This document shows, in pieces, positions 5,821-5,984 of a stretch of 5,984 nt of DNA. This stretch comes from Chloroflexota bacterium. GTDB lineage: Bacteria; Chloroflexota; Chloroflexia; JAMDCE01. Both the position numbers and the translations under genes were made by a program. The stretch is taken from positions 514 to 6,497 of the forward strand of contig JAMDCE010000554.1 in assembly GCA_023489135.1 (NCBI GenBank), in the 5' to 3' direction. The first letter of the stretch is position 1. Each line of letters opens with the position of its first letter. Below the pieces are notes generated by a model that did no database searches, was not told the origin of the DNA, and saw only the letters and a program-made list of their open reading frames with translations.

Positions 5821-5984
5821 GTGGAACGAACGAGAACATATCCTTTGCTGGCAACAGGTAGGGGGGCCGGGTGCATTTCGAAGGAGGAAACCGAACCGAA
5901 GCAGCGTTGCCGAGGGAAACTCGCCGTTCTTGGCGGTCTGGCAAAGTTGGCAAAGGTCATGGCTTTAGCTGGACTAATGATGCT
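5821..5984 (+). CDS. N-terminal fragment of an unrecognised protein, runs off the window
   Basis: A frame beginning with GTG at 5821 stays open for 54 codons to the window edge. An in-frame stop at 5791-5793 limits how far upstream it can extend, and a GGGAGG site at the right spacing supports the start. The product begins MERTRTYPLLATGRGAG, continues through a polar, lysine- and glutamate-containing segment with two cysteines (C18 and C30), and then a small-residue-rich, lysine-dotted stretch (KLAVLGGLAKLAKVMALAGL, about 33-52) that could be an amphipathic or weakly hydrophobic helix. I do not recognise the family. Codon third positions are only modestly GC-rich by eye (29 of 54), so coding status is not certain. 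The gene is divergent from lpd across a 421-base intergenic region. A later start, at the ATG at 5962, is possible but would lack this ribosome site. Confidence 0.42.
   Translation, partial: MERTRTYPLLATGRGAGCISKEETEPKQRCRGKLAVLGGLAKLAKVMALAGLMM

Noticed and set aside
5768..5953. A 61-codon minus-strand open frame upstream of lpd
   Set aside because: No ribosome-binding site or recognisable protein features, and it lies opposite a better-supported plus-strand start at 5821.
5937..5958. Near-perfect tandem repeat of TGGCAAAG near the right edge
   Set aside because: Only two short copies lying within the apparent coding frame of the right-edge gene; most likely repeated codons rather than a functional repeat.

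Overview
The window is about 6 kb of moderately GC-rich bacterial DNA (by eye about 55-58% GC). It looks like an anaerobic or facultatively anaerobic bacterium that uses corrinoid (vitamin B12-type) proteins. Strong GGAGG ribosome-binding sites, sigma70-like promoters, a RACo-type activator and a PucR-type regulator would fit a Chloroflexota or Bacillota lineage. That placement is inference from gene families, not from a marker gene.

Layout: (1) Bases 1-971 (+) are the C-terminal two thirds or so of an ASKHA-fold reductive activator of corrinoid proteins (RACo/DUF4445), cut off by the left window edge. (2) After a 27-base gap, bases 999-1739 (+) encode a family 3 solute-binding domain that starts without any signal peptide, so it is predicted to be cytoplasmic. 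(3) Bases 1687-3648 (-) encode a GAF-GAF-CdaR-PucR-type transcriptional regulator, convergent with the binding-protein gene and overlapping its tail by 53 bases. (4) Bases 3649-3941 hold a good sigma70 promoter and a long (about 240-base) leader for the regulator, with three short segments that can form mutually exclusive hairpins. (5) Bases 3942-5399 (-) encode a complete dihydrolipoyl dehydrogenase with all catalytic motifs intact. (6) Bases 5400-5820 are non-coding as far as can be seen: a near-consensus lpd promoter, a perfect inverted repeat beside its predicted start point, and a longer imperfect inverted repeat. (7) Bases 5821-5984 (+) look like the first 54 codons of a further gene, divergent from lpd and running off the right edge.

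How the genes may work together (inference): the RACo-like protein would reductively reactivate a corrinoid methyltransferase system encoded outside the window. The small binding domain and the two-GAF regulator are candidates for sensing the methylated substrate or the redox/metabolic state. The lipoamide dehydrogenase would supply an E3 subunit for a glycine cleavage or 2-oxoacid dehydrogenase complex. No mobile elements, CRISPR arrays, tRNAs or rRNAs were recognised. The parts most worth a second look are the signal-less binding protein within the activator/regulator cluster and the two structured non-coding stretches.
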